64,000 bases of DNA from Anaerosolibacter sp. (lineage in GTDB: Bacteria; Bacillota; Clostridia; Peptostreptococcales; Thermotaleaceae), in contig NZ_JARBTM010000012.1 in the NCBI RefSeq assembly GCF_029240175.1, positions 82,804-146,803 of the forward strand, in the 5' to 3' direction. Position 1 is the stretch's first letter; each line of letters begins with the position of its first letter. Positions 33,585 to 42,673 of this stretch are shown here, in pieces. A program made the translations under genes and the position numbers. The notes beneath the pieces were generated by a model. It was given only the letters and a program-made list of their open reading frames with translations. It had not been told where the DNA came from and searched no databases.

Positions 33585-34321
33585 TAGCTATTTCTTAATG
33601 CATAGATGATACCTTTGCTTATGGCTAAGGCTAACTGAGCTTGATACGCTTCATTTTGCAATCGATAGAAATCTTTGCTATTGGTCAAAAAACCTGTCTC
33701 AATGAGAATTCCTGGTGGTTTGGTTTCCCGCAAAATATAGTAATCTCCAGGGGCAATAGGGATTATCTTTTCTGTTTGACCCAGGTGATTTTTATATATG
33801 ATTTCCTCAATCGTCTTATGGACGTTTTCTGCAATTCTTTTACTGTTTTGAGATCTTGGAAAATAAAAAATCCCTATTCCGCAGGCAGTGGGCTCATCTG
33901 GACGGGCATCTGTATGGATGCTGACAAAAAGGTCAGGACTACTGTTGTTGATGATGTTCTTTCTAGCATCTAAATCTCGTTTGTATCTTGTGGCTGTAAG
34001 ATGGCTTTGGTCTTCAAGCGATATGTCTTTGCTTCTTGTAAGTATTACTTTAACTTTCTGTTTTTGTAGTAGTGTTTTGATTCTTAATGCTAACCTAAGA
34101 TTCAAGTCTTTTTCAAGGACATCTCCTTGAGATGTCCCACAGTCTATGCCGCCATGTCCAGGATCGATAACAACGGTGTGGGTGTAAGCCATATTGGATA
34201 AGGTTTGAATAAATTCAAAGTGATTGTTTAGAAGTAAAGATCCTATCAGCAGTATAAGAACAAAAGATAATACAGCTACAATGCGAAAATTTACATGAAT
34301 CAAAATAATCTTTCTTGCCAT
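33581..34321 (-). CDS. cwlD: N-acetylmuramoyl-L-alanine amidase, CwlD-like
   Basis: ATG 34321 with GAAGGG eight bases upstream gives 246 residues. A single N-terminal membrane helix (about 15-35) exports or anchors an Amidase_3 domain (50-240). Zinc and catalytic residues are visible: DPGHGGID with His, the Glu in LEKDLNL, SIHTDA with the second His, and the Glu in LIETGFLTN. The size and single-domain layout match CwlD, which makes muramic-delta-lactam in the spore cortex, implying that the organism sporulates. A general cell-wall amidase is the alternative. Confidence 0.82.
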   Translation of the reverse strand: MARKIILIHVNFRIVAVLSFVLILLIGSLLLNNHFEFIQTLSNMAYTHTVVIDPGHGGIDCGTSQGDVLEKDLNLRLALRIKTLLQKQKVKVILTRSKDISLEDQSHLTATRYKRDLDARKNIINNSSPDLFVSIHTDARPDEPTACGIGIFYFPRSQNSKRIAENVHKTIEEIIYKNHLGQTEKIIPIAPGDYYILRETKPPGILIETGFLTNSKDFYRLQNEAYQAQLALAISKGIIYALRNSY

Positions 34322-34444
34322 TGAACTCACCCTTCACAGCGTTTTAACCATATATCCTATGCAAAATTCCAGCAATAATGCTTCATAATAAAGAAAAAAG
34401 AGGGAAAACTAGAATGCATAAGATAAGAAAAAGGGAGAGATTGT

Positions 34445-35674
34445 ATGCATTCTAGTCCTAGCATCCACGTGAAAAATGAAGTTGGAAAGTTGAAAAGGGT
34501 ACTGCTTCATCGGCCAGGTGGGGAGATTGAAAATATCGTACCAGATTATTTAAGACGGTTATTATTTGATGAAATTGCATATCTAAAACAGGCGCAGAAA
34601 GAACACGATCAATTTGCCCAAATCATGAGAAATGAAGGGGTAGACGTAATATACCTAACAGATTTGATGGCGGAGGTACTGGAGAATTGTGAAGTAAGAA
34701 AGAAATTTTTATTTGATTTCATGATGGAGGGTAGAGTCACTACGCCTGGACTCCAAGACGCATTACAGGAATATTTTGATCCAATGGGACCAAAAGAGAT
34801 GATAGACAAGTGCATCGAAGGCGTTCGGAAAGAGGAGTTAAAGCATATTAAACCGAAAGCACTTGGAGATATGGTAAAAAATCCTTATCCCTTCTATCTA
34901 GATCCTATCCCCAATTTATATTTCCAACGGGATCCCTTTGCTTCTATTGGAAATGGTATCAGCTTAAATGTTATGTCATCAACGACACGTAATCGTGAAA
35001 CACTTTTTGCGAAATATCTATTTGATCACCATCCAAGTTTTAAGGGAGTATCTAGGTGGTACAACAGAGATAAAACCCACCCAATTGAGGGCGGTGATAT
35101 TTTGGTGTTATCAGAAAAAATTGTAGCTATAGGCATTAGTGAGCGAACAGACCCAATCGCCGTCGAAAAGGTATCTGAGAATCTATTGAAATCTGATGAA
35201 TCCTTTGAGGTTGTATTAGCTTTTGATATCCCTAAGACTAGGGCATATATGCATCTCGATACAGTATTTACTATGGTAGATTGCGATAAATTTACGATCT
35301 ACCCGGGAATAGAGGAACCCCTAGATGTTTATAGCATTAAACGGAAGAGGGGGGATGCTTTTCATATCTCATACGAAGCGAGCAAGCTTGAGGATATACT
35401 TAAAAAATATCTTAACCTACCAGCGGTTCGGTTGATTCGATGTGGTGATGGGGACTATATTGCTGCTGGAAGAGAACAATGGAGTGATGGAAGTAATACA
35501 CTGGCCATTGCACCAGGTAAAGTTGTATGTTATGACCGCAATTATATAACAAATCAGGCTTTAAGAAAAAATGGGGTCGAAGTGCTAGAGTTTGACTCCT
35601 ATGAATTGTCTAGAGGGAGAGGCGGTCCACGATGTATGAGTATGCCGCTATTACGGGATGATATTCAATCGTAG
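34445..35674 (+). CDS. arcA: Arginine deiminase
   Basis: 409 residues, full length. It converts arginine to citrulline and ammonia, feeding ATP formation through the arginine deiminase pathway. The guanidino-binding and catalytic motifs are present: FQRDPFASIG, the His in YMHLDTVFTMVD, and the nucleophile Cys397 in GGPRCMSMPL. ATG 34445 follows AAGGGAGAGATT. Ornithine carbamoyltransferase, carbamate kinase and an antiporter are not adjacent, so the pathway genes are scattered or the enzyme serves another purpose, such as ammonia release at acid pH. Confidence 0.95.
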   Translation: MHSSPSIHVKNEVGKLKRVLLHRPGGEIENIVPDYLRRLLFDEIAYLKQAQKEHDQFAQIMRNEGVDVIYLTDLMAEVLENCEVRKKFLFDFMMEGRVTTPGLQDALQEYFDPMGPKEMIDKCIEGVRKEELKHIKPKALGDMVKNPYPFYLDPIPNLYFQRDPFASIGNGISLNVMSSTTRNRETLFAKYLFDHHPSFKGVSRWYNRDKTHPIEGGDILVLSEKIVAIGISERTDPIAVEKVSENLLKSDESFEVVLAFDIPKTRAYMHLDTVFTMVDCDKFTIYPGIEEPLDVYSIKRKRGDAFHISYEASKLEDILKKYLNLPAVRLIRCGDGDYIAAGREQWSDGSNTLAIAPGKVVCYDRNYITNQALRKNGVEVLEFDSYELSRGRGGPRCMSMPLLRDDIQS

Positions 35675-35752
35675 TTATATGTATGGCTGTGGGTTATAAG
35701 TATCTATAAGTAAAATCTATGAATCGTAGGGATAGACCCTGTGGGTAAATTA

Positions 35753-35781
35753 TTGAGATTAACCATTAAATATGATATATT
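35753..35781 (+). promoter_or_regulatory. Promoter for the manganese riboswitch and ktrA
   Basis: TTGAGA (35753-35758), 17 bases, TATATT (35776-35781), about 30 bases before the riboswitch aptamer. Confidence 0.6.
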
Positions 35782-35807
35782 ATTATGGAAATCTATTATG
35801 TTTTCCT

Positions 35808-35963
35808 GTTAAAGGGGAGTAGCTGCCCGATTGGGTTGATAAAGTCAACAACCGATGGTATGAATAACCGTCTGGCTTTATCCTTTGGTTTTTCGAAGAA
35901 GTAAGACCTTTAGCATAGTTTTATCTATTTAGATAAGATTGTGTTAGGGGTCTTTTATTTTAT
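35808..35963 (+). promoter_or_regulatory. yybP-ykoY (manganese) riboswitch upstream of a KtrA-like gene
   Basis: The aptamer opens with AAAGGGGAGTAGC (35811-) and closes with GAAGAAGTAAGACCTTT (about 35895-35911), with CTGGCTTTATC between, the conserved blocks of this family. From 35903 the closing strand can instead pair with GTTAGGGGTCTT to form a terminator followed by TTATTTTAT. In known members manganese binding stabilises the aptamer and lets transcription through. Confidence 0.82.
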
Positions 35964-35996
35964 AGGGTCTTTTGATCATAGATAAGGTAAGGAAGT

Positions 35997-36086
35997 ATGG
36001 GTATAATGCTAGGTTTAAATAAAGGTAATCGGGACAAAATACTGATTCAACAGGTAGAAATATTTCATAAAGGGGTGCTTATATGA
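35997..36086 (+). CDS. Possible 29-residue leader peptide overlapping ktrA
   Basis: A frame from ATG 35997 (MGIMLGLNKGNRDK...) ends in TGA at 36084-36086, overlapping the ATG of the next gene (36083) as ATGA. AAGG lies nine bases upstream. The overlap would allow translational coupling. It may be a chance frame. Confidence 0.3.
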   Translation: MGIMLGLNKGNRDKILIQQVEIFHKGVLI

Positions 36087-36733
36087 GACAGTTTATAGTA
36101 ATTGGGTGTGGACGGTTTGGATCTAGTGTTGCAAAAACCTTGTATGAAGCAGGATATGATGTGTTAGCTATTGATAGGGATGAAGATGCAATACAAGAAA
36201 TAAGCGACTTTGTCACCCATGCTGTTCAGGTGGATGCAACGGATGAGACATCAATCAAGTCCTTAGGAATCAGAAATTTTGATGTGGCAATTGTAGCCAT
36301 TGGGTCCGATATTCAATCTTCTATTCTTGTGACCCTAATGGCAAAGGAACTTGGGGTGAAGTTTGTAGTAGCAAAGGCATTGAATGAGCTTCAAGCCAAA
36401 GTACTCTATAGAATCGGTGCAGATAGAGTGGTGTTTCCCGAGCGCGATATGGGTATTCGTGTAGCCCATAATCTTATGTCTGCAAATATACTGGACAATA
36501 TTGAATTGGCATCAAATTATAGTATTTTGGAAATTGCCGCTATGAAAGAATGGGAAGGGAGAAGCTTAAAAGAGTTAAACTTGAGAAAAAAGTATGGGAT
36601 TCATGTATTGATCATAAAACGAGGAGATGTATTAAATAGTGCACCAAAACCTGGAGATATTATTCAGAAAGGTGATGTCTTGGTTGTCATTGGATATAAG
36701 GAGGAACTGAAAAAATTAGATTTAATTGACTAA
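36083..36733 (+). CDS. ktrA: KtrA/TrkA-type potassium channel regulatory protein
   Basis: 216 residues. The RCK_N domain (1-125) has the dinucleotide motif GCGRFG (8-13) and Asp at the end of strand 2 (IDRDEDAI). The RCK_C domain (135-215) follows. This cytoplasmic ring protein gates a KtrB/TrkH potassium channel in response to ATP/ADP, NAD(H) or c-di-AMP. No ktrB is in the window, so its partner is elsewhere. It lies downstream of a manganese riboswitch rather than the c-di-AMP riboswitch often found before ktrAB, which is unusual. AAAGGGG precedes the start. Confidence 0.92.
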   Translation: MRQFIVIGCGRFGSSVAKTLYEAGYDVLAIDRDEDAIQEISDFVTHAVQVDATDETSIKSLGIRNFDVAIVAIGSDIQSSILVTLMAKELGVKFVVAKALNELQAKVLYRIGADRVVFPERDMGIRVAHNLMSANILDNIELASNYSILEIAAMKEWEGRSLKELNLRKKYGIHVLIIKRGDVLNSAPKPGDIIQKGDVLVVIGYKEELKKLDLID

Positions 36734-36801
36734 AGGAAATTTATATATATGGTCAACAAGGGGCATTCTATAAATAGAATACTTTAAGGAGTAGATTGCC
36801 C

Positions 36802-37089
36802 ATGAAAATAAACAAAATTAGGGAAATGACCTATTTTGATGAATCAGTGGAAGTGACCTTAGACGTTGAACTTGATAAGGATATTAGCAATCGCTGGGAT
36901 CTTGAAGATCCATATGTGCTGGCAGTTTATACCAAGGATGATGATCTGCATCTAGATTATGTGGAGCTGCTTGAAGAAGGAATGATCGTCCACGGATATG
37001 AAATGAATGAGAATGAAATGCAGCAGGTTTCTGAGTTTTTAGAACGTCATAAAGTGAAAGAAAAGATTGATAATTCACAAAAGACTTAA
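36802..37089 (+). CDS. Conserved acidic protein, unknown function
   Basis: ATG 36802 is 10 bases after AAGGAG and gives 95 residues. The protein is strongly acidic, with alternating strand-like segments (EVTLDVELDKDI, YVLAVYTKDDDLHLDYVELLEEG) and a C-terminal helix ending KVKEKIDNSQKT. There is no membrane helix, signal or Cys motif. It is 68 bases after ktrA and could share its transcript, ending at the terminator at 37087. I do not recognise the family. Confidence 0.7.
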   Translation: MKINKIREMTYFDESVEVTLDVELDKDISNRWDLEDPYVLAVYTKDDDLHLDYVELLEEGMIVHGYEMNENEMQQVSEFLERHKVKEKIDNSQKT

Positions 37090-37121
37090 AAAGTCAGCAA
37101 TAATACTGCTGACTTTTTTAT
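37087..37121 (+). terminator. Rho-independent terminator
   Basis: Arms AAAAAGTCAGC and GCTGACTTTTT, then TATAC. Confidence 0.9.
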
Positions 37122-37162
37122 ACTATAAAACAGTGTGCCTGTTTAATATTTCGTGTTAACGC

Positions 37163-37230
37163 TTGACATTTACAATATAATTAGTATACTAATAGTTATG
37201 AATAAATATAATTAGCATGCTAATTATATT
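37163..37230 (+). promoter_or_regulatory. Promoter with two palindromic MarR operators
   Basis: TTGACA (37163-37168), 16 bases, TATACT (37185-37190). A 14-base palindrome ATTAGTATACTAAT (37180-37193) covers the -10 box. A perfect 26-base palindrome at 37205-37230, centred on AATTAGCATGCTAATT, covers the early transcript. Both share TTAG-(4)-CTAA. Confidence 0.85.
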
Positions 37231-37265
37231 GGAGTAGCAAAATTTCTTTGGGAGGTTGTCATTAC

Positions 37266-37709
37266 ATGGAAAGAACAATGAATGATGTGGGATACCTCAT
37301 TAATAAGGCTGCTAGACTAACCAAATGGGAATTAAACAATAGATTGGGTGATGTAGGTCTCACCTCGCCTCAGTTTGCCGTTCTTAGAGAAATATTTTGC
37401 AACGAAAGCAAAGGTGATAAAAAAGCAGATCTTACACCAGCAACTATTGCAGAGCGGGTATATGCAGACCGCCCTACCATATCTGGCATTATTCAAAGGC
37501 TTACCGACCAAGGCTGGGTACAAAGGGTAGAAAATCCTAATGATAGAAGATCAAAAATTATCGTGCTAACGGACAAATCCATAGCGCTTATGGGAACCCT
37601 TGATTCCTTAAGTAGTGAAACCATGAAGAAAGGGTTAAAGGATTTTTCAGAGGAAGAGATAGCAGATTTAAGAAAGTATTTGCTAAAAGTTATTAACAAC
37701 TTTGTATAA
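37266..37709 (+). CDS. MarR-family transcriptional repressor
   Basis: ATG 37266 follows TGGGAGG and gives 147 residues. The winged helix lies at about 35-110: LTSPQFAVLREIF, then LTPATIAERVYADRPTISGI and the wing NPNDRRSKIIVLT. Flanking helices form the dimer interface. It precedes a MATE efflux gene by 18 bases and two matching palindromes lie over its promoter, so it most likely represses itself and the pump until a toxic ligand binds. Confidence 0.92.
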   Translation: MERTMNDVGYLINKAARLTKWELNNRLGDVGLTSPQFAVLREIFCNESKGDKKADLTPATIAERVYADRPTISGIIQRLTDQGWVQRVENPNDRRSKIIVLTDKSIALMGTLDSLSSETMKKGLKDFSEEEIADLRKYLLKVINNFV

Positions 37710-37727
37710 GAGAACAGGAGTGTGTCT

Positions 37728-39104
37728 ATGGATCAAGCAACATTACTAGGAGAAGAGAAAGTATCGAAGCTTTTATTAAAGTTTTCTGTACCCGCTATTA
37801 TTGGTATGCTGGTAAATGCGCTATATAACATGGTGGATCGTATTTTTATCGGCAATGGTGTAGGTTCCCTTGGAATTGCAGGGATAACCATTGGTTTTCC
37901 CATTATGCTGGTGATTATGGCATGTGCTATGCTGATAGGGATTGGGTCCACATCTTTATTGTCTATTCGATTGGGTGAGCAGAAACGGGATGAGGCAGAA
38001 TTAATCATCGGAAATGGAATGGTATTACTCATTCTGGTCTCTTTGATAATAACCATTCCAGGACTTATATTTTTAGACCCGCTTTTGAAGCTTTTTGGTG
38101 CAAGTCAAGCGGTTTTACCCTATGCAAAGGATTATTTGAGTATTATTCTTTTCGGAACCGTATTTCAATCTATTGGCTTTGGCATGAATAATTATATTCG
38201 AGCTGAAGGAAACCCCAGAATTGCCATGTTTACTATGTTGATTGGTGCCATCATGAACACCATTTTAGATCCGATCTTCATTTTCGTTTTTGATTGGGGG
38301 ATTAAAGGCGCTGCTTTAGCAACGATAATATCACAGGCTATTTCAGCTATTTGGGTATTGATGTATTTCTTTGGGGGCAAGAGTTTATTGAAGATTCACC
38401 TGAAAAATCTGCAACTAAGTCCATCTCTGGTAGGAAAAATTGTAGCCATGGGGTCAGCACCTTTTGTTATGCAGTTGGCAGCTAGCTTGTTGAGTGTTAT
38501 TATGAACAGACAACTTATTTTACATGGAAGTGATGTTGCTATATCAGGCGTGGGTGTGGTGAATAGCATTGCAATGATCATATTGATGCCTATTTTTGGA
38601 ATAAACCAAGGGGTTCAGCCTATTATCGGGTATAATTACGGTGCGAAGAAATTTAACCGCGTGAAAGAGGCGCTAAAGTTAGGTATTTTTGCTGCCACAT
38701 GTATTACTACCCTTGGCTTCATTGTCACAAGGCTATTTCCAGTACAATTGATCGCTATATTTAATCGAACCGATCAAGAACTCATCGAATTTGGAAGTTA
38801 TGCTTTAGGAATATTTTTAATTTTTCTTCCTATCATAGGTTTCCAAATTATATCTGCAAACTATTTCCAAGCCATCGGGAAACCGAAGCAGGCAGCATTT
38901 TTAAGCTTATCGAGACAAGTATTGCTTTTAATTCCTGCATTATTCATTCTCCCAAGGTTTTTAGGGTTAAAGGGTGTTTTAATGGCAGCGCCAGTTGCTG
39001 ATATAGGTTCTTCAATCATTACAGGAATTTGGTTATTTATGGAGCTTCGAAGTCTAGAAGATAAACATCAAGAAAGCAAAGCTTCTAAACCACTGATGGA
39101 GTAG
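37728..39104 (+). CDS. MATE-family multidrug efflux pump
   Basis: ATG 37728, seven bases after AGGAG, gives 458 residues with twelve hydrophobic spans. The two homologous halves are visible, each with the family's loop (NALYNMVDRIFIGNGVG in the first half, GINQGVQPIIGYNYGAK in the second). The protein is closest in feel to the MepA/DinF branch, exporting cationic drugs with sodium or proton exchange. It is co-transcribed with the MarR repressor. Confidence 0.92.
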   Translation: MDQATLLGEEKVSKLLLKFSVPAIIGMLVNALYNMVDRIFIGNGVGSLGIAGITIGFPIMLVIMACAMLIGIGSTSLLSIRLGEQKRDEAELIIGNGMVLLILVSLIITIPGLIFLDPLLKLFGASQAVLPYAKDYLSIILFGTVFQSIGFGMNNYIRAEGNPRIAMFTMLIGAIMNTILDPIFIFVFDWGIKGAALATIISQAISAIWVLMYFFGGKSLLKIHLKNLQLSPSLVGKIVAMGSAPFVMQLAASLLSVIMNRQLILHGSDVAISGVGVVNSIAMIILMPIFGINQGVQPIIGYNYGAKKFNRVKEALKLGIFAATCITTLGFIVTRLFPVQLIAIFNRTDQELIEFGSYALGIFLIFLPIIGFQIISANYFQAIGKPKQAAFLSLSRQVLLLIPALFILPRFLGLKGVLMAAPVADIGSSIITGIWLFMELRSLEDKHQESKASKPLME

Positions 39105-39135
39105 GAAAAATATAGAATACGATTTGCCGAAGTAA

Positions 39136-39163
39136 AGACATCTGCCTTTGAGCAGGTGTTTTT
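39136..39163 (+). terminator. Rho-independent terminator
   Basis: Arms ACATCTGCC and GCAGGTGT followed by TTTTC. Confidence 0.75.
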
Positions 39164-39167
39164 CTTT

Positions 39168-39206
39168 GATATCTAGGAAATTATGGTCTTAAATTTCCTG
39201 GATATA
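39168..39206. repeat. Hairpin repeat family 1, copy A
   Basis: Imperfect palindrome with TAGGAAATT, TGGTCTT and AATTTCCT. A related copy is at 54698-54735. Confidence 0.6.
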
Positions 39207-39286
39207 GGGGATTTTTAAAGGGGTTCACCCCTTTATGTATAATAATTGGAGGGTTACAGCGAAGCGTCATAGGGAACTATTAGTTC

Positions 39287-39342
39287 CCTGTGAAGAACAA
39301 AAGCATTTCCTTAGATATTAGAGCATTAAATGCTTTTGTTCA
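39287..39342. repeat. Hairpin repeat family 2, copy A
   Basis: Begins CCTGTGAAGAACAAAAGCAT and ends ATGCTTTTGTTC, forming a long stem. A close copy is at 51424-51478. Two more short hairpins (AAAGGGG/CCCCTTT near 39217 and AGGGAACT/AGTTCCCT near 39271) stand between the families, so 39105-39409 is essentially a string of palindromes with no gene. Confidence 0.75.
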
Positions 39343-39409
39343 GAAAGAGAAGGTTTTTTAGAAAGAAAAAAGAATATAGTATTTGAATATGACGAAAAAG
39401 GTGATGAGG

Positions 39410-40744
39410 ATGGATTTATTTGATATACAAAGAGAAAAAAATCTAAAGAGAGAAGCACCTTTGGCAGAAAGATTAAAACCGAAAAAATTGGAGGATTTTA
39501 TTGGCCAGGAGCATATTGTGGGCCACGGCAAGTTATTGTGGCGTGCTATTAAGGCTGACCGTATCACTTCTCTTATTTTATATGGGCCTCCAGGTACTGG
39601 GAAAACGAGTCTTGCCAAGGTAATTGCCAATACTACAAAGTCAAATTTTGTTCAGCTCAATGCTGTTACCTCGGGTGTGAAGGATCTTAAAGAAGTTGTT
39701 GCTGATGCACAGAACGTCATGGGGATGTACAATAAGAAAACAATCCTCTTTGTGGATGAAATACATCGTTTTAATAAAGCGCAGCAGGATGCTTTGCTGC
39801 CCTATGTGGAAAATGGTACGTTGACACTTATTGGTGCGACCACAGAGAATCCATATTTTGAAGTGAATAATGCCTTGATCTCAAGATCTATGTTATTTAA
39901 ACTAGAGCCATTGGACGAGAAATCTATTGAGAAAATTATTCTTCGAGCCATCCATGATAATGAATCAGGGTTGGGATTGTTTGAAATAGAAATTTCCCCT
40001 GAAGCCCTTGAATTCTTATCTGGTGTAGCTAACGGTGATGCTAGAAGAGCATTAAATGCGTTGGAGCTGGCTGTATTAACAACTGAAAAAAGTGATGAAG
40101 GAAAAACCCATATAGATATAGATACTATCAAAGAATGTTTGCAGAAGCGGCATATTCAGTATGATAAGAGTAGTGATTACCATTATGACATCGTGTCGGC
40201 TTTTATTAAAAGCATGAGGGGATCAGATCCTGATGCTGCTCTCCACTACTTGGCTAGAATGATCAAGGGGGGAGAGGACCCTGTGTTCATCGCTCGAAGA
40301 ATAGTAATTGCAGCAGCTGAAGATGTAGGATTAGCTGATCCCAATGCCTTGGTAATTGCGAATAGTGCAGCCCAAGCTGTTCAGTTTATTGGAATGCCAG
40401 AGGGAAGAATCATTCTGGCCCAAGCAGCTGTGTATGTGGCCGCTGCACCAAAGAGTAATGCCAGCTACTTAGGAATTAACAAAGCATTAAGAGATGTGGG
40501 TGAAAGAAATATAGGGCCAGTCCCTGTGCATTTAAGGGATCAGAGTTACGGTGGGGCCAAGAAGATGGGACATGGGCTGGGGTATATGTATCCCCACAAT
40601 TATCCAAACCATTATGTAGCACAGCAATACTTGCCAGATGAGCTTGTGGATACAACCTATTATGAAGCGACTGAAAATGGTTATGAAAAAAGGATGAAAG
40701 AACGATTAACATGGCTCAAGGGAAAAAATCAAGGGCATGAATAG
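39410..40744 (+). CDS. rarA: Replication-associated recombination protein A (MgsA/RarA)
   Basis: The start is placed at ATG 39410 because MDLFDIQREKNLKREAPLA is the usual N-terminus; this gives 444 residues. The AAA+ domain has Walker A GPPGTGKTS, Walker B DEIHRF, sensor 1 GATTENPYF and the arginine-finger region. The C-terminal tetramerisation domain contains GGEDPVFIARRIVIAAAEDVG and GHGLGYMYPHNYPNH. It acts at stalled replication forks with single-strand-binding protein. Confidence 0.95.
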   Translation: MDLFDIQREKNLKREAPLAERLKPKKLEDFIGQEHIVGHGKLLWRAIKADRITSLILYGPPGTGKTSLAKVIANTTKSNFVQLNAVTSGVKDLKEVVADAQNVMGMYNKKTILFVDEIHRFNKAQQDALLPYVENGTLTLIGATTENPYFEVNNALISRSMLFKLEPLDEKSIEKIILRAIHDNESGLGLFEIEISPEALEFLSGVANGDARRALNALELAVLTTEKSDEGKTHIDIDTIKECLQKRHIQYDKSSDYHYDIVSAFIKSMRGSDPDAALHYLARMIKGGEDPVFIARRIVIAAAEDVGLADPNALVIANSAAQAVQFIGMPEGRIILAQAAVYVAAAPKSNASYLGINKALRDVGERNIGPVPVHLRDQSYGGAKKMGHGLGYMYPHNYPNHYVAQQYLPDELVDTTYYEATENGYEKRMKERLTWLKGKNQGHE

Positions 40745-40805
40745 TTTGGCTATAAATAGTGAATACTTACACTAGCTAAAGGGCTACTTCAACGGGAAAA
40801 AAGAT

Positions 40806-40834
40806 TTGACATATTTTCGAACCAAGCATATAAT
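40806..40834 (+). promoter_or_regulatory. asnS promoter
   Basis: TTGACA (40806-40811), 17 bases, TATAAT (40829-40834): a consensus sigma-A promoter just before the T-box leader. Confidence 0.9.
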
Positions 40835-40841
40835 ATGCTTA

Positions 40842-41130
40842 ACAAACTATATAACAACAGACAAGGAAGAGAAGAGTAGATAAAGGATGTAGTTTTAGCG
40901 AGTCGGTGATAGTGAAAGTCCGATACGAAGCCTCTATTGAAGAACATCTCAGAGTCTCTAACTGAAATCTTAGGAGAGTAGGCTTAGACGGAGCCAAACC
41001 GTTATCAATTTGGAAGTGTTGAACGTCTTGTTCAATGCTGATTGGAGTTGGTCTTTTTGACAATGAGGGTGGTACCGCGGAAATTAACCTTTCGTCCCTG
41101 CTTTGGGATGGAGGGTTTTTATATTTTTTT
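40842..41130 (+). promoter_or_regulatory. T-box leader for asparaginyl-tRNA synthetase
   Basis: The conserved T-box AGGGTGGTACCGCGG is at 41066-41080. The terminator (CCTTTCGTCCC against GGGATGGAGGG, then TTTTTAT) follows at about 41087-41125. Stem I has AGAGTAGA, the GGTGATAGTG loop, and GAAGAACATC, where AAC at 40943-40945 is the likely specifier codon for tRNA-Asn. Uncharged tRNA-Asn should favour readthrough. Confidence 0.93.
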
Positions 41131-41168
41131 GATTGTATTCCACAAATTTGAAAAGGAGGAAGTATGGA

Positions 41169-42563
41169 ATGCTTAAATTATTAGAAGTAAAGAAAATTTT
41201 TAAAGAGACCGATCAATACCTGAACCAGACTGTTAAAATTGGTGGTTGGATTCGTACCTCTCGAACATCAAAAACATTCGGATTCATTGAGCTAAATGAT
41301 GGAAGCTACTATAAGAACATACAAATTGTGCTAGAGGATCAATTGGAGAACTTTGAAGAAATATCAAAATTACCAATCAGTTCAGCGATAATTGTAGAAG
41401 GAACGCTGGTAGCTACACCAGAGGCAAAGCAGCCTTTTGAGATTAAGGCAACTCATATTGAGGTTGAGGGACCTTCTTCATCAGACTATCCTTTGCAGAA
41501 AAAAAGACATAGCTTTGAATTCCTAAGAAGCATTGCCCACTTAAGACCAAGAAGTAATACTTTTTCAGCAGTGTTTAGGGTACGATCTATTGCTGCATAC
41601 GCTATACATAAATTCTTCCAAGAGAGAGGATTTGTTTATGTACACGCACCAATCATAACCGGTAGTGATTGTGAAGGTGCAGGTGAAATGTTTAGGGTAT
41701 CAACCTTGGATTTTGATAATATGCCTAAGAATGAGGAAGGTCGTGTTGATGTTACCAAGGATTTCTTTGGAAAAGAGACAAATTTGACAGTGAGCGGGCA
41801 GCTTAATGTAGAAGCCTATTGTATGGCATTTAGAAATGTATATACCTTTGGGCCAACTTTTAGGGCTGAGAATTCCAATACAGCAAGACATGCTGCAGAA
41901 TTCTGGATGATTGAGCCAGAGATTGCATTTGCTGATTTGGAAGACAATATGGAATTGGCTGAAGAAATGATGAAATATATCATTCAGTATGTTATGGAAA
42001 ATGCTCCGGAAGAGATGGAATTCTTTAATGCATTTATTGATACAGGATTATTTGAGCGTCTTAATAATGTTTTGAATTCGGAATTTGGTAGAGTTACCTA
42101 TACTGAAGCTATTGAAATTTTAAAAAATTCAAAAGCAGATTTTGAATATCCTGTGGAATGGGGTTGTGACTTACAGACCGAGCATGAAAGGTACTTGACA
42201 GAGAAGGTATTTAAGAAGCCTGTATTTGTTACAAATTACCCGAAGGATATCAAAGCTTTCTATATGAGATTAAATGATGACCAAAAAACTGTGGCAGCCA
42301 TGGATCTTCTTGTACCAGGCGTTGGTGAAATCATTGGAGGTAGCCAAAGAGAAGAAAGAATTGATGTGTTGGAGAGAAGAATGGAAGAAATGGAGCTCCA
42401 CAAGGACGATTATTGGTGGTATCTTGAATTAAGAAAATATGGTGGTACAAGACATGCTGGATATGGACTTGGATTTGAGCGGGCCATCATGTATCTGACA
42501 GGTATGAGCAATATCAGGGATGTTATTTCTTTCCCAAGAACGGTAAAGACGGCAGAGTTTTAA
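41169..42563 (+). CDS. asnS: Asparaginyl-tRNA synthetase
   Basis: ATG 41169 follows AAAAGGAGG and gives 464 residues, the normal size. An OB-fold anticodon-binding domain (about 15-105, [25 protein letters not shown]) precedes the class II catalytic core with motif 2 ([24 protein letters not shown]) and motif 3 ([15 protein letters not shown]). The absence of the aspartate-specific insertion and the AAC specifier in the leader support Asn rather than Asp specificity. Confidence 0.96.
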   Translation: MLKLLEVKKIFKETDQYLNQTVKIGGWIRTSRTSKTFGFIELNDGSYYKNIQIVLEDQLENFEEISKLPISSAIIVEGTLVATPEAKQPFEIKATHIEVEGPSSSDYPLQKKRHSFEFLRSIAHLRPRSNTFSAVFRVRSIAAYAIHKFFQERGFVYVHAPIITGSDCEGAGEMFRVSTLDFDNMPKNEEGRVDVTKDFFGKETNLTVSGQLNVEAYCMAFRNVYTFGPTFRAENSNTARHAAEFWMIEPEIAFADLEDNMELAEEMMKYIIQYVMENAPEEMEFFNAFIDTGLFERLNNVLNSEFGRVTYTEAIEILKNSKADFEYPVEWGCDLQTEHERYLTEKVFKKPVFVTNYPKDIKAFYMRLNDDQKTVAAMDLLVPGVGEIIGGSQREERIDVLERRMEEMELHKDDYWWYLELRKYGGTRHAGYGLGFERAIMYLTGMSNIRDVISFPRTVKTAEF

Positions 42564-42673
42564 TGATACAGGAGGGGAACCGAAAAAGGTTCCTCTTTTG
42601 ATTATGGAGTATTCTAAGGATGGAATATTCATAGTATAATGGAGATGAAAATAGAGGTGTCACTGGAGGATTT

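Noticed and set aside
35808..35963. ydaO (c-di-AMP) riboswitch before ktrA
   Set aside because: Expected from B. subtilis ktrAB, but the conserved blocks are those of yybP-ykoY, including GGGGAGTAG and AAGACC.
39168..39342. CRISPR array
   Set aside because: The palindromes are of different sequence with no regular spacers and no cas genes nearby.
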